Source: JBPRGH01 sp051418055 | Lineage (GTDB): Bacteria > Bacteroidota > Bacteroidia > Cytophagales > Cyclobacteriaceae | NCBI GenBank assembly: GCA_051418055.1 | Contig: JBPRGH010000137.1 | Span: 186,001 to 250,000 of the forward strand | Direction of reading: 5' to 3' | DNA: 64,000 bases | Shown here: in pieces, positions 51,231 through 60,627 of the stretch | Numbering within the stretch: the stretch's first letter is position 1 | How the letters are laid out: each line of letters starts with the position of its first letter | Notes under the pieces: generated by a model | Seen by the model: only the letters and a program-made list of their open reading frames with translations | Database searches by the model: none | Told to the model about the DNA's origin: nothing | Program-made: the position numbers and the translations under genes

Positions 51231-51515
51231 ATGAAGCTGCCGAAGTACACTAAAAATTTTTATTTTTTATCGGGGATGTTTTTCCTGGTTTGGTTGCTCT
51301 TTATAGATTCCAATGACTTAATAAATCAATTCAGGCTCACACGCCAGCTTAACGGTTTAGAGAAAGAAAAAGCTTATTATCAGGAAAAGATCATTGAGGT
51401 AGAAAAAGAAAGAAAAAAACTTCTTAATGATCCTTTAATGCTGGAGAAATATGCCCGTGAAAAATACTTAATGAAAAAACCTAATGAGGATATATACGTT
51501 GTAGTGGAAGAATAA
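51231..51515 (+). CDS. Septum formation initiator (FtsB/DivIC-like)
   Basis: 94 residues. One membrane helix (about 10-24, FYFLSGMFFLVWLLFI) is followed by a coiled coil (LNGLEKEKAYYQEKIIEVEK) and the C-terminal LEKYAREKYLMKKPNEDIYV typical of FtsB/DivIC. It links FtsL and FtsQ-type division proteins at the septum. Confidence 0.85.
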   Translation: MKLPKYTKNFYFLSGMFFLVWLLFIDSNDLINQFRLTRQLNGLEKEKAYYQEKIIEVEKERKKLLNDPLMLEKYAREKYLMKKPNEDIYVVVEE

Positions 51516-51528
51516 TACTAAACTTTTC

Positions 51529-52062
51529 ATGCGTTATTTAGTACCTCTTATTTTCATTACGTGTATATCATTTACCTCTTATTCTCAAATAGATATTGAT
51601 TTTGATGAAGATCCTTCCTTCAGTGACCGTATCTTTTTTGGTGGTGGATTAGGTTTCTCCACTAATAATGTGGCCACCATGATCGCAGTTTCTCCTATTG
51701 CAGGTTATATGATCACCGAGAAATTATCTGCCGGTCTGGGTGTGCAGTATCAGTATATAAACTATAAATTCTTTGATTTAAGTGTGAATAATTATGGAGG
51801 GAATATTTTTACCCGCTATAATATTAATCAGTTTTTTGCTCAAATCGAGTATAATTTAATGAACATGGAGATTCCAACTACTGCTGATTCAGATGTACGT
51901 GTTTACGTTGATAGGTTATTAATTGGAGGTGGTATTTCCCAGCCCCTTGGCCGGAGAGCCCGGGTAAATATTGTTGGTTATTATGATGTCTTTTATCAGC
52001 CAGGAGCAACAACACAGTTCTATAATTCTCCCTGGGTCTTCAGGGTATTTGTTTCCGGTTAG
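51529..52062 (+). CDS. Small outer-membrane beta-barrel-like protein
   Basis: 177 residues. A signal peptide (about 1-19, ending TSYSQ) precedes alternating strands rich in Gly, Tyr and Asn (FFGGGLGFSTNNVATMIAVS; YNINQFFAQIEYNLMNMEI; ending WVFRVFVSG). The C-terminal aromatic-rich strand fits an outer-membrane barrel of about eight strands. Function unknown. The 3' end overlaps the convergent gene by four bases. Confidence 0.6.
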   Translation: MRYLVPLIFITCISFTSYSQIDIDFDEDPSFSDRIFFGGGLGFSTNNVATMIAVSPIAGYMITEKLSAGLGVQYQYINYKFFDLSVNNYGGNIFTRYNINQFFAQIEYNLMNMEIPTTADSDVRVYVDRLLIGGGISQPLGRRARVNIVGYYDVFYQPGATTQFYNSPWVFRVFVSG

Positions 52063-53144
52063 AATTTAATTTTAAATTTTTTAGAAAGCATCTGAAGATC
52101 CTCAACCACCTTATTGTTTAATGGGATCCCATGAGTTGATCTTATCTCATGCATTTCTCTTTCAGGATCTCCCGGAATAAGAACTTTTTCTTTACCGTTT
52201 ATTGTCTGTGCTTCCCGGAACCTTTTGATCCAATTATCCATATGGCTTTTAAATTCATCTGCCGGACGGAATGCATCAATTCGCATGGCTCCCACAAAAT
52301 GTCCCAAACCTTCACCCACAGGATCGGCTGCCAGAGGCAAAAAGCTTACAAATGGAGGTGCCCAGGGGCCGTAATTAGCCCCGCTTAATACTGCTGAAAA
52401 AATATCCACAATACTCCCAAGACAATAACCTTTATGGCTTCCATGGACATCATCACTACCAAGAGGCAGTAATGCACCACCTTCTTTTAATCCGTGAGGG
52501 TTTGTGGTAATATTCCCTTCTTTATCCTGAAGCCATCCTTCGGGGGCTTCCTTATCCTTCCGTTGAAGGATCTCAAGCTTTCCATTAGCTGCGGTAGTAG
52601 TAGCAAAATCAGCAACAAAAGGAGGTTGTTCATTTGCTGGAAATGCCACAGCTATAGGATTGGTCCCAAGCATTCGCTCTTTGCTGTAGGTAGGAGCAAC
52701 AAGCGGGCTGGCATTTGTCATTGCAATACCAATCATATCTTCCTCCAGAGCCATCATGGCATGATAGCCGGCAATTCCAAAATGATTCGAATGTTTTATA
52801 GCAACCCATCCTGTACCAACTTCCCTGGCTTTTTTCATTGCTATTTTCATAGCTTCAGGGGCCACAATAAGACCTAAAGCGGCATCTCCGTTTAAAGTAG
52901 CCGTACCGGGGGTTTCGTGTTCAATTGTAATGGATGGATTGGCATTCACCCTGCCTCCTTCCCATAATCTGACATAACCCGATAAACGGGCTACACCATG
53001 GGAATCTATACCACGTAAATCAGCTGCTAGTAAAACATCGGTAGCCAATTTGGCCTGAGCTTCATTATAACCAATGCTTTTAAATATTTGTGAAGTGAAC
53101 CTAAATAGTTGCTCTTTATCAAAAAGTCTTTCTTCCATGTTCAT
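52059..53144 (-). CDS. Malate/L-lactate dehydrogenase family (Ldh) oxidoreductase
   Basis: 361 residues, the NAD(P)-dependent Ldh_2 fold, unrelated to classical lactate dehydrogenases. Visible motifs are ADLRGIDSHGVARLSGYVRL (active-site His), VAIKHSNHFGIAGYHAM, GTNPIAVAFPAN and DVHGSHKGYCLGSIVDIFSA. It reduces or oxidises 2-oxo/2-hydroxy acids or imines; the substrate cannot be read. The start at 53144 overlaps the upstream gene by 26 bases; the Met at 53138 is an alternative. Confidence 0.85.
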   Translation of the reverse strand: MNMEERLFDKEQLFRFTSQIFKSIGYNEAQAKLATDVLLAADLRGIDSHGVARLSGYVRLWEGGRVNANPSITIEHETPGTATLNGDAALGLIVAPEAMKIAMKKAREVGTGWVAIKHSNHFGIAGYHAMMALEEDMIGIAMTNASPLVAPTYSKERMLGTNPIAVAFPANEQPPFVADFATTTAANGKLEILQRKDKEAPEGWLQDKEGNITTNPHGLKEGGALLPLGSDDVHGSHKGYCLGSIVDIFSAVLSGANYGPWAPPFVSFLPLAADPVGEGLGHFVGAMRIDAFRPADEFKSHMDNWIKRFREAQTINGKEKVLIPGDPEREMHEIRSTHGIPLNNKVVEDLQMLSKKFKIKF

Positions 53145-54063
53145 GGATTAATTTATAAAGCATGCCCTCTTTTAAGGCATATGTAGAAACACGAATAGCT
53201 TCAAAGTTATGAGAATTAAGGATAAATTTTATTAATGATACAGCAACAACAATCATATCAACCCGCATTTGCATCATCCCGGGAATAGCTAAGCGTTGTA
53301 GTTTGTTTTTAGAGATTATATCCTGATAAATTGAATCAAATGCATTTATATCAAAAGGAATTTCCGTTTTTTCACCATCCTTTTCTATTCCTGACATTTC
53401 ACAATAGATATCACTTAAAGTATCAAAAGTGCCCGAGCTCCCAATTAACATACCAGGATCATACTTGTGGAGCTGAATAATTAATGCTTTCAATTCTTCT
53501 TTCAGGAAAGAAAATAATTCCTCCTGTTCTTCAGGTGAAATTGGATCCTTTTTATGGAATTTATCCAAAAGGCGCTGAGCACCTATTTCAAAACTTCTTT
53601 TCCAGTAGATCTCATCCTCATTTGCAATAATAAATTCAACGCTACCTCCCCCTATATCCATTATTAGAACTGGTTTTTCGCCTATCTTCATGGCAGCACG
53701 AACACCATTGTAAATTAATTCTGCTTCCTCACTACCACTAATGGTCCTGATGATAACTCCCGTCTGTTGCTTTATTTTTTTTAATAGCTCAGGGCCATTG
53801 GTAGCATTTCTAATAGCGCTTGTAGCAGAAGCAATTGTTTTATTTACATGCAGGCTGTGAATAATACCTGTAAACGCATGAATGGCATCCAGGGCGCGTT
53901 GAAAAGCATCTGGAGAGATTCGTTGCTCATTAATACCTCCTTTACCTATTTTTACCGGGATCTTTTCTTTATATATTACTTTGAAACTGTCGGAATTTTC
54001 AATTTCAGCAATCAAAAGATGAAAGGTATTTGTTCCTAAATCCAGTATTGCTATCCTCTTCAT
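53119..54063 (-). CDS. Ppx/GppA-type phosphatase
   Basis: 314 residues from MKRIAILDLGTNTFHLLIAE; an upstream in-frame ATG at 54072 would add three residues outside the family pattern. It is an ASKHA-fold enzyme with IATSAIRNATNG-like text (SATSAIRNATNG), ISGSEEAELIYNGV and IMDIGGGSVEFI. It is expected to hydrolyse polyphosphate or pppGpp. It lies upstream of the Ldh gene on the same strand. Confidence 0.85.
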   Translation of the reverse strand: MKRIAILDLGTNTFHLLIAEIENSDSFKVIYKEKIPVKIGKGGINEQRISPDAFQRALDAIHAFTGIIHSLHVNKTIASATSAIRNATNGPELLKKIKQQTGVIIRTISGSEEAELIYNGVRAAMKIGEKPVLIMDIGGGSVEFIIANEDEIYWKRSFEIGAQRLLDKFHKKDPISPEEQEELFSFLKEELKALIIQLHKYDPGMLIGSSGTFDTLSDIYCEMSGIEKDGEKTEIPFDINAFDSIYQDIISKNKLQRLAIPGMMQMRVDMIVVAVSLIKFILNSHNFEAIRVSTYALKEGMLYKLIHEHGRKTF

Positions 54064-54141
54064 GCCTCTCATTTAAAAATTTGCGCAATATAGCATTTTT
54101 CTTAAAATCGTTTATCAAATGGTTGATTGCAATTGATTGGC

Positions 54142-54149
54142 TATCTTTG
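54142..54149 (+). promoter_or_regulatory. Probable -7 element of the carboxylase gene
   Basis: TATCTTTG lies 19 bases before the ATG at 54169, in the divergent gap with the Ppx gene. Two TTG triplets lie upstream, but at a slightly short distance. Confidence 0.5.
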
Positions 54150-54168
54150 ACATTTAACCTGAAATATT

Positions 54169-55749
54169 ATGGCAAATAAAGAGAACAGAGTATATACCAA
54201 ACCTACCAGTGAGGAAAAATATGATCTTTTGAAGAAGAAACATCAGGAAGCTTTAAAAGGCGGTGGAGATGACCGTATTGCTTCACAGCATAAGAAAGGT
54301 AAGCTTACCGCCAGAGAGCGTATCCAGCTTCTTTTAGATGAAGGCTCTTTTGAAGAAATAGGCAAATTTGTAATGCACCGTTGCAAAGATTTTGGCCTTG
54401 ATAAAGAATATTATTTAGGTGATGGGGTAGTTACAGGTTATGGTACCATCGAAGGAAGATTAATATATGTATTTTCTCAGGATTTCACTGTTTTTGGTGG
54501 CTCCCTCTCTGAGACACATGCAGAGAAAATAGTTAAAATTATGGAGCTGGCCATGAAAAATGGTGCTCCTGTAATTGGATTAAATGATTCCGGAGGTGCA
54601 CGAATTCAGGAAGGCGTGGTAAGTCTTGGTGGTTATGCTGATATTTTCTATCGTAATACCCTAGCAAGTGGTGTTATTCCACAAATATCTGCAGTTATGG
54701 GGCCCTGCGCAGGTGGCGCGGTTTACTCTCCGGCCATAACGGATTTTATTTTTATGGTTCAGAATACAAGTTATATGTTTGTTACCGGACCTAATGTGGT
54801 AAAAACTGTTACTCATGAAAATGTTACCAGTGAAGAATTAGGAGGTGCTGATACCCACAGCTCAAAAAGCGGGGTAACACATTTTGCATGTGCCAATGAG
54901 GTGCAATGTTTACAGGACCTGAGAAAGCTGATTTCATATATTCCTCAGAATTGCGAAGAGGATGCACCTGTATATCCTTATACATTAGGTAATGAAAAAA
55001 GAGCAAAATTAAATGATATAATTCCTGAAAACCCCAATCAGCCTTATGATATCCGTGAGGTTGTTGAATTGGTTGCAGATGAGGATTCCTTTTTTGAGGT
55101 CCATAAAGATTTTGCGGAAAACATTGTAGTGGGCTTTGCCCGTGTAGGTGGCCGGAGCATTGGTATTGTCGGAAATCAGCCTGCTTCCCTTGCCGGGGTG
55201 CTGGATATTAATGCAAGTATTAAAGGAGCAAGATTTGTACGTTTCTGTGATTGCTTTAACATTCCTCTGCTGGTGTTTGAAGATGTACCGGGATTTTTAC
55301 CTGGGACAGACCAGGAATGGAATGGGATTATCCGTAATGGTGCCAAACTTCTTTATGCATTTTGTGAAGCAACTGTACCACGTGTCACCGTTATTACCCG
55401 AAAGGCATACGGAGGCGCTTATGACGTAATGAATTCAAAACATATTGGGGCGGATATGAATTTTGCCTGGCCTACAGCTGAGATTGCTGTAATGGGAGCT
55501 AAAGGTGCAGCAGAAATTATTTTTAAAAGAGAAATTGCTGCAGCTGATGACCCGGAAGCAAAGCTGCAGGAAAAAGTGGATGAATACACTGAAAAATTTG
55601 CCAATCCTTATAGGGCTGCTCATCGTGGTTATATTGATGAGGTAATAATGCCGGAAGAAACAAGGGAAAAAGTAATTAAAGCTTTTAAAATGTTAGAGAA
55701 TAAGGTAGCTAACCTACCGAAGAAAAAACACGGTAATATTCCTTTGTAA
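54169..55749 (+). CDS. Acyl-CoA carboxylase carboxyltransferase (beta) subunit
   Basis: 526 residues. Two crotonase-like halves transfer CO2 from carboxybiotin to an acyl-CoA, most likely propionyl-CoA. Typical segments are GGGDDRIASQHKKGKLTARE, GLNDSGGARIQEGVVSLGGY, GPCAGGAVYSPAITDF, DVPGFLPGTDQEWNGIIRNG and KAYGGAYDVMNSKHIGAD. The biotin carrier at 18846 could be its partner. Confidence 0.92.
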   Translation: MANKENRVYTKPTSEEKYDLLKKKHQEALKGGGDDRIASQHKKGKLTARERIQLLLDEGSFEEIGKFVMHRCKDFGLDKEYYLGDGVVTGYGTIEGRLIYVFSQDFTVFGGSLSETHAEKIVKIMELAMKNGAPVIGLNDSGGARIQEGVVSLGGYADIFYRNTLASGVIPQISAVMGPCAGGAVYSPAITDFIFMVQNTSYMFVTGPNVVKTVTHENVTSEELGGADTHSSKSGVTHFACANEVQCLQDLRKLISYIPQNCEEDAPVYPYTLGNEKRAKLNDIIPENPNQPYDIREVVELVADEDSFFEVHKDFAENIVVGFARVGGRSIGIVGNQPASLAGVLDINASIKGARFVRFCDCFNIPLLVFEDVPGFLPGTDQEWNGIIRNGAKLLYAFCEATVPRVTVITRKAYGGAYDVMNSKHIGADMNFAWPTAEIAVMGAKGAAEIIFKREIAAADDPEAKLQEKVDEYTEKFANPYRAAHRGYIDEVIMPEETREKVIKAFKMLENKVANLPKKKHGNIPL

Positions 55750-55762
55750 TTAAACTTAAATT

Positions 55763-56830
55763 ATGGCTGAATTAGATAAAGAATTTTTATACAAATATTT
55801 AAATAATACATCACCGACAGGTTTTGAAGCGGAGGGCCAAAAAATATGGCTTGATTACCTAAAGCCTTATATCGATGAATATTTTGTCGATACCTACGGG
55901 ACTACTGTAGGTGTAATAAACCCTGATGCTTCTTATAAAGTTGTCATTGAAGCACACGCTGATGAAATTTCCTGGTTTGTCAATTATATAACTCCTGAAG
56001 GTTACATTTATGTACGCAGAAACGGAGGTAGCGATCCGATTGTAGCACCTTCCAAAAGAGTAAATATCCATACCGATAGCGGAATTGTAAAAGGAATTTT
56101 TGGTTGGCCTGCTATACATGTGCGGGATGATAAAGATGAAGAAAAGCCATCTTTAAAAAATATTTTTATTGATGTAGGATGCAGATCAAAAGAAGAGGTT
56201 GAAAAGCTCGGAATCCTCGTGGGTAATGTCATTACTTTTGATGAGCAGCTTTCGGAACTAAATAACGGATTTATTACAGGAAGGGCTCTTGATAATCGCA
56301 TGGGCGGTTATATGATTGCGCAGGTAGCAAAGAGGATATCTGAAGGTAAAAAACCAGATTTCGCCCTCTATATTGTTAATGCAGTACAGGAGGAAATTGG
56401 CTTGCGGGGCGCACAAATGATTGCACAACGTATCAAGCCAGATGTGGCAATAATTACTGATGTCTGCCATGATACAACTGCCCCTATGTATGATAAAGTA
56501 AAAAGCGGGGACCTGATCTCAGGAAAAGGTCCGGTATTAACTGTTGGTCCGGCAGTACAAAATAACCTTCTGAAGATGCTGCACGACCTCTGTAAAAAGG
56601 AGGAAATTCCTTTTCAAAGGGCCGCAGCATCAAGAGCTACAGGCACTGACACAGATGCTTTTGCGTATAGTAATGAAGGAGTTGCATCTGCTTTAATATC
56701 TCTTCCGTTAAAATATATGCATACTACTGTTGAAACTGCACATATAGATGACATCCAAAATGTTATCAAATTGATGACTTTGTTTTTAGAAAACCTCGAT
56801 GCCGGCCATGATTTCAGGTATTTTAAATGA
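55763..56830 (+). CDS. M42-family metallopeptidase (aminopeptidase)
   Basis: 355 residues. A dinuclear-metal aminopeptidase/deblocking family. Metal sites are visible in IEAHADEIS (His, Asp), GRALDNRMGGYM (Asp), VQEEIGLRGA (Glu pair) and the C-terminal MHTTVE (His). It follows the carboxylase after 13 bases, so the two may be cotranscribed. Cytosolic peptide turnover is the usual role. Confidence 0.9.
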   Translation: MAELDKEFLYKYLNNTSPTGFEAEGQKIWLDYLKPYIDEYFVDTYGTTVGVINPDASYKVVIEAHADEISWFVNYITPEGYIYVRRNGGSDPIVAPSKRVNIHTDSGIVKGIFGWPAIHVRDDKDEEKPSLKNIFIDVGCRSKEEVEKLGILVGNVITFDEQLSELNNGFITGRALDNRMGGYMIAQVAKRISEGKKPDFALYIVNAVQEEIGLRGAQMIAQRIKPDVAIITDVCHDTTAPMYDKVKSGDLISGKGPVLTVGPAVQNNLLKMLHDLCKKEEIPFQRAAASRATGTDTDAFAYSNEGVASALISLPLKYMHTTVETAHIDDIQNVIKLMTLFLENLDAGHDFRYFK

Positions 56831-56901
56831 TATTTCGTGGTAAAATATTACATTCATGAGGTTTCCTCCTGATATGTCAAGCAATCGGTAATTCTACTTC
56901 T

Positions 56902-56909
56902 TACCTTTG
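56902..56909 (+). promoter_or_regulatory. Probable -7 element of the YfiR-like gene
   Basis: TACCTTTG fits TAnnTTTG and lies 44 bases before the ATG at 56954. No clear -33 TTG. Confidence 0.4.
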
Positions 56910-56953
56910 AAGCATAATTTTTAATAAGAAGTTCTTAAAGCATTCATTTGGCC

Positions 56954-57478
56954 ATGAAGAAATTTTACCGATTTTTTACTGCGTTTGCATTGGTGGGCAT
57001 GATATCTATTTTTGCAGTTAATGCACAGAATCGCCCTGTTTATGAATTACACTCTATGATGATCTACAACTTCCTGAAGTATATTCAGTGGCCTGATGAT
57101 CAGAGTGGAAATGATTTTGTCATTACTGTATATGGAGACGATGAGGTTTATAATACGCTGAATACCTGGTATGGTAATAAACAGAAGCTTAACAGAAAAA
57201 TTGTAGTTAAAAAAGCTGGCTCTGTTGCAGAGATAGGTAATCCACATTTGATATATGTGGGAACTAAAGCAAGCAATCAATTTGAAGAGGTAATGACTAA
57301 AATTGATCCGGCTGCGACCTTGGTAATTACTGACAAAAGAGGTTTGGCAGAAAAGGGGAGCTGCATCAACTTTAGGATTATTAATGACAGACTAAAGTTT
57401 GAATTGAATCAGGAAGCTGTTTCCAAATCAAATCTTAAAATATCCAGCCAACTAACATCCATGGCCATTTTGATCTGA
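56954..57478 (+). CDS. YfiR-family (DUF4154) exported protein
   Basis: 174 residues from the ATG at 56954; the TTG at 56948 would add only two residues. A signal peptide (about 1-22, ending VNAQ) precedes a periplasmic domain with YELHSMMIYNFLKYIQWPDD and SCINFRIINDRLKFELNQEA, the YfiR/DUF4154 pattern. In Pseudomonas YfiR represses a diguanylate cyclase; no partner YfiN/YfiB is in the window, so that role is not established here. Confidence 0.8.
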   Translation: MKKFYRFFTAFALVGMISIFAVNAQNRPVYELHSMMIYNFLKYIQWPDDQSGNDFVITVYGDDEVYNTLNTWYGNKQKLNRKIVVKKAGSVAEIGNPHLIYVGTKASNQFEEVMTKIDPAATLVITDKRGLAEKGSCINFRIINDRLKFELNQEAVSKSNLKISSQLTSMAILI

Positions 57479-57506
57479 GAAGATCCACATCGGTTGGAAT
57501 ATTTAT

Positions 57507-57533
57507 AACCCTGGTATTTACCGGGGTTTTTTT
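57507..57533 (+). terminator. Terminator after the YfiR-like gene
   Basis: AACCCTGGTA (57507-57516) pairs with TACCGGGGTT (57519-57528), one G-U wobble, with a seven-base T run after it. It reaches the stop codon of the convergent glycosyltransferase gene. Confidence 0.8.
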
Positions 57534-58389
57534 ATATACCGAAATATAGCTTTATATACCTGTAGAATAATTTAAGATCGCCGGTTTCCAGAGATTTCCT
57601 CGCTTCATATATTATTCTCTTTTTCAGGGCGTTATCTTCCTTTTTGTTTGAATTTAGTTGTTTTGCTTTTTTGCAAATTTGATAAGTACTCCACATTTGT
57701 GCGCTTCCTTTTTTATATTGTAAGGAAGACATAGATCCCTCGACAATCCTTCTTTCTACCAGTACCTGGTCAGTAAAGAAGAATTTATATTTTTTTGCGG
57801 CTCTTAACAGAAAATCAAAGTCTTCATACGCAAGCGATTCATCATATCCATTCAATTTATCAAAAACAATTTTCCTGCACATGAGTGTCGGTGGACAAAT
57901 AAAATATCTTTCCAGTAGGTCAGCGTAAACATACCCCTGGCTGATCTTGGGTGATAATTTGCTATCGTACCTTAAATAAAAGTTTTTTATATAATCCCCG
58001 TCTTCATTTATTATTTCTGCATCGGAAAAGTTAACTCCATATTCTGGCCCTTTCTCAATAAAACCATTTACACCCTCTTCTATACGATTTGGTTTAAATA
58101 TATCATCAGCAGCAAAATCTATTATAAACTCACCTTTTGCATGTGTAAGCCCATAATTAAATGCACGGCAATTACCTCTGTTTTCTTTTAGCGGAAAGTA
58201 TTTGATCTCAGGATGTGAATCTATAATTTGTTCAATAACCTCCTGGCTCCCATCTGTACTGGCATCGTCAATTATAATTAACTCTATATTATCATAAGTC
58301 TGAACTAGTACAGATTCTATAGCTTCTTTTATAAAGCGTCTATGGTTGTAACACAGGCAAATAATAGTAACTAAAGGATTCCTATTCAT
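57532..58389 (-). CDS. Family 2 glycosyltransferase
   Basis: 285 residues. The GT-A fold is shown by PLVTIICLCYNHRRFIKEAI, IELIIIDDASTDGSQEVIEQ and IDFAADDIFKPNR (DxD region), with YEDFDFLLRAAKKY as the usual acceptor-side segment. It probably adds a sugar to a surface glycan at the cytoplasmic membrane. It is the last gene of a four-gene unit and overlaps the flippase gene by 8 bases. Confidence 0.85.
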   Translation of the reverse strand: MNRNPLVTIICLCYNHRRFIKEAIESVLVQTYDNIELIIIDDASTDGSQEVIEQIIDSHPEIKYFPLKENRGNCRAFNYGLTHAKGEFIIDFAADDIFKPNRIEEGVNGFIEKGPEYGVNFSDAEIINEDGDYIKNFYLRYDSKLSPKISQGYVYADLLERYFICPPTLMCRKIVFDKLNGYDESLAYEDFDFLLRAAKKYKFFFTDQVLVERRIVEGSMSSLQYKKGSAQMWSTYQICKKAKQLNSNKKEDNALKKRIIYEARKSLETGDLKLFYRYIKLYFGI

Positions 58390-59635
58390 GGGTCATTAAC
58401 CTCCTGCTATAAAAAACGACAAGTACTAAAAATAAGATATAACGTATGAAATGTGCCATCACCATAGCTTCTAACCCATAAAACGGAATAAGAAAATAAA
58501 TAAGAAATAAATAAGCGGCTCCGGAAACAGCCTGGAAAGTAATGAAGGTGATGGCTTTTCGTTGTGCCATTATAATATAAATGAAAAAATATGAAGACAT
58601 GGCAAAAAAATCTCCGGCTAACTGATAAAGCATAAATTTCTCTGAAGGTATAAAATCACTGGAGTATAAGATGGTCAGTATTGGAATACGCAGGAGATAA
58701 ATAGTTAATAGTGCAATGAAAATCAGAGGGAGGATAATAGTAAGTGTTTTGGAAATATATTTTTTCAGGGAGAGTGAATCAGATATTCTTGCTGATATTT
58801 CGGTAAAAAACACTGCCCCGGCAGTAGCAATGAAAACGGATTTCAGTTGGTCTGACAGTTTTACAACTGCCTGCCATTGTCCGGTTGCTTCGTATCCAAA
58901 AGTGCTTATGGCATAATTCCTAACTATAAAATCTAAAATAAAACTGAATAGCCATACGCTTACTGCCATTATTATAAACTGGAGTATGGGCTTTGAAATA
59001 TCCAGCTGGCTTTTAGAGAGCTTTATTTTTTTTAGGTAGGAATAATCTTTAGTAAAAAATAAAAAAACAACAACAAAAGCTAGTGCCTGCCCAATTAAAT
59101 AGATTGATAAAAAGTGCTTTAATTCAAAAAAAAAGGCTGTAATTGCTCCTGTAGAAAGCAGTAAAAAGGATGAAATAGCAGTAATGACTGCATATCGAAA
59201 ATAACGTCTGTCAGCCTGGAAAACAGAGATAAGAGTATAAAATCCTACAATAAAAAAGATGGTTAATGTGAAAACCAGAGGGAGACTGATCCCGGCAGTT
59301 ACCGGATAGAATTTCTCCCAGAAATATTCATGAGCAATTAGTATTAATGATGTGGTGATAATTGTTAGCAGGAAGTTATAAAGCAGTACTTTTTTGAGTA
59401 TAACATATTTTTCTTCTGGGGCCGCAAATTGAAAAATGTTAATGGTGCCTCTATTCACACCATCATTTGGGATCTGTACAACTATAGAAAGTAGGTTTTG
59501 AAGGTGGGCAAGAAGGGTTATACCCATTGGACCATAAAATAATGCAACTACTTTATTCAGCACCAATGCTGTTACTGCACGGGCTGCAACTGCACCAGCC
59601 ATCTGAGAATTACTTATGATGATCTTTCGTATCAA
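58382..59635 (-). CDS. Polysaccharide flippase (Wzx/O-antigen translocase-like)
   Basis: 417 residues, about twelve hydrophobic helices. The N-terminal half starts SQMAGAVAARAVTALVLNKV, and GPMGITLLAHLQNLLSIVVQ resembles O-antigen translocases that flip lipid-linked glycan units. Neighbouring GT2 and acyltransferase genes support a surface-glycan role. The start overlaps the upstream stop as ATGA. Confidence 0.78.
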   Translation of the reverse strand: MIRKIIISNSQMAGAVAARAVTALVLNKVVALFYGPMGITLLAHLQNLLSIVVQIPNDGVNRGTINIFQFAAPEEKYVILKKVLLYNFLLTIITTSLILIAHEYFWEKFYPVTAGISLPLVFTLTIFFIVGFYTLISVFQADRRYFRYAVITAISSFLLLSTGAITAFFFELKHFLSIYLIGQALAFVVVFLFFTKDYSYLKKIKLSKSQLDISKPILQFIIMAVSVWLFSFILDFIVRNYAISTFGYEATGQWQAVVKLSDQLKSVFIATAGAVFFTEISARISDSLSLKKYISKTLTIILPLIFIALLTIYLLRIPILTILYSSDFIPSEKFMLYQLAGDFFAMSSYFFIYIIMAQRKAITFITFQAVSGAAYLFLIYFLIPFYGLEAMVMAHFIRYILFLVLVVFYSRRLMTHE

Positions 59636-60627
59636 AGTAGCTTTTTGCTAAACCCAAATTTAGGTGATAAAACTGTACCTATGCGTTCTTTGAAATGAAG
59701 CAGGAGGAAATTTGGTTTATCCTCAAGAGCCGATGTTCCAAAATCAAGAGTAGTAATATTATTTTCCTTACAAAAACGATACATATAATCGGATAACAGT
59801 AATACAGGGCTATGCTTATCGTAATCAGCATCGTGCGCCTGATAAAAATTATATAATATACCGGGTTTTATTAAGATAGAAATTGATGCCGCAATTGTTT
59901 TATCTTCATCATTAACTGCGAACAGGTGAAAGTTTTCCGGAAATTCATTCACAGTTACCTTCAGCTGATCAAGACCCATAGATATATGCTGTTTTTTTTC
60001 TTTTCTGGATCTGGCAATAAAATCATAGATAAAAGGCAGCTTGCTTAGAGCAGGTTTATATTCTTTATAACTTAATTTCTTGCCTCTGTTAAATCTTTTT
60101 TTCTCATTATATTTTATTAAATCCTGAAAGGGTTTTTCTGAAACTGTGAGACAAGCACCGGTTTCCCATTTGAAAATTTGGTAATCTTTTTTATTTAAAA
60201 CGTCGAATATTTTTGAGTAGGCAGTAAGATTATAATATAGAGAGGGAAAAGTCATTTGAATACTACTGATATCCAGTGAAGATAGTTGATCTTCAATATA
60301 ATCAATAAAACTCCAGATGATTCGTGCATCAAGAGTCGTTTTACATTCAATGCCACCGAAACTTGCTTTGAGAGGGCTAAAGGCCATTTTATCCTGAATA
60401 TGAAAATGAACATGGCCTACAACAGATTTCTTTTTATTATGTAAAATGAAATAGCTGTAAAATAAATCTCCCTGTAGAATAAGATGATCTTTGGTATGAA
60501 AAATACTTATATCAAAAGCATAGTTATATCCTTCAGGAATTTTTGTGGAATAAGTAATATGTTTAAAAAGTTCAGTAGGGAACTCCAATGCGTTTGTAAA
60601 TGAAATGCATGAGCCAAGCAGGCCCAA
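59632..60627 (-). CDS. GNAT/FemAB-like acyltransferase
   Basis: 331 residues. Two GNAT-type halves are suggested: an N-terminal region about 40-150 (with SPLKASFGGIECKTTLDARI) and a C-terminal one (about 200-320: LFAVNDEDKTIAASISILIK; TTLDFGTSALEDKPNFLLLH). Such proteins transfer amino-acyl or acyl groups to peptidoglycan or surface sugars. The chosen start overlaps the upstream Mpo1-like gene by 56 bases; an in-frame TTG after about 13 codons (before EFPTEL) is an alternative. Confidence 0.68.
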   Translation of the reverse strand: MGLLGSCISFTNALEFPTELFKHITYSTKIPEGYNYAFDISIFHTKDHLILQGDLFYSYFILHNKKKSVVGHVHFHIQDKMAFSPLKASFGGIECKTTLDARIIWSFIDYIEDQLSSLDISSIQMTFPSLYYNLTAYSKIFDVLNKKDYQIFKWETGACLTVSEKPFQDLIKYNEKKRFNRGKKLSYKEYKPALSKLPFIYDFIARSRKEKKQHISMGLDQLKVTVNEFPENFHLFAVNDEDKTIAASISILIKPGILYNFYQAHDADYDKHSPVLLLSDYMYRFCKENNITTLDFGTSALEDKPNFLLLHFKERIGTVLSPKFGFSKKLL

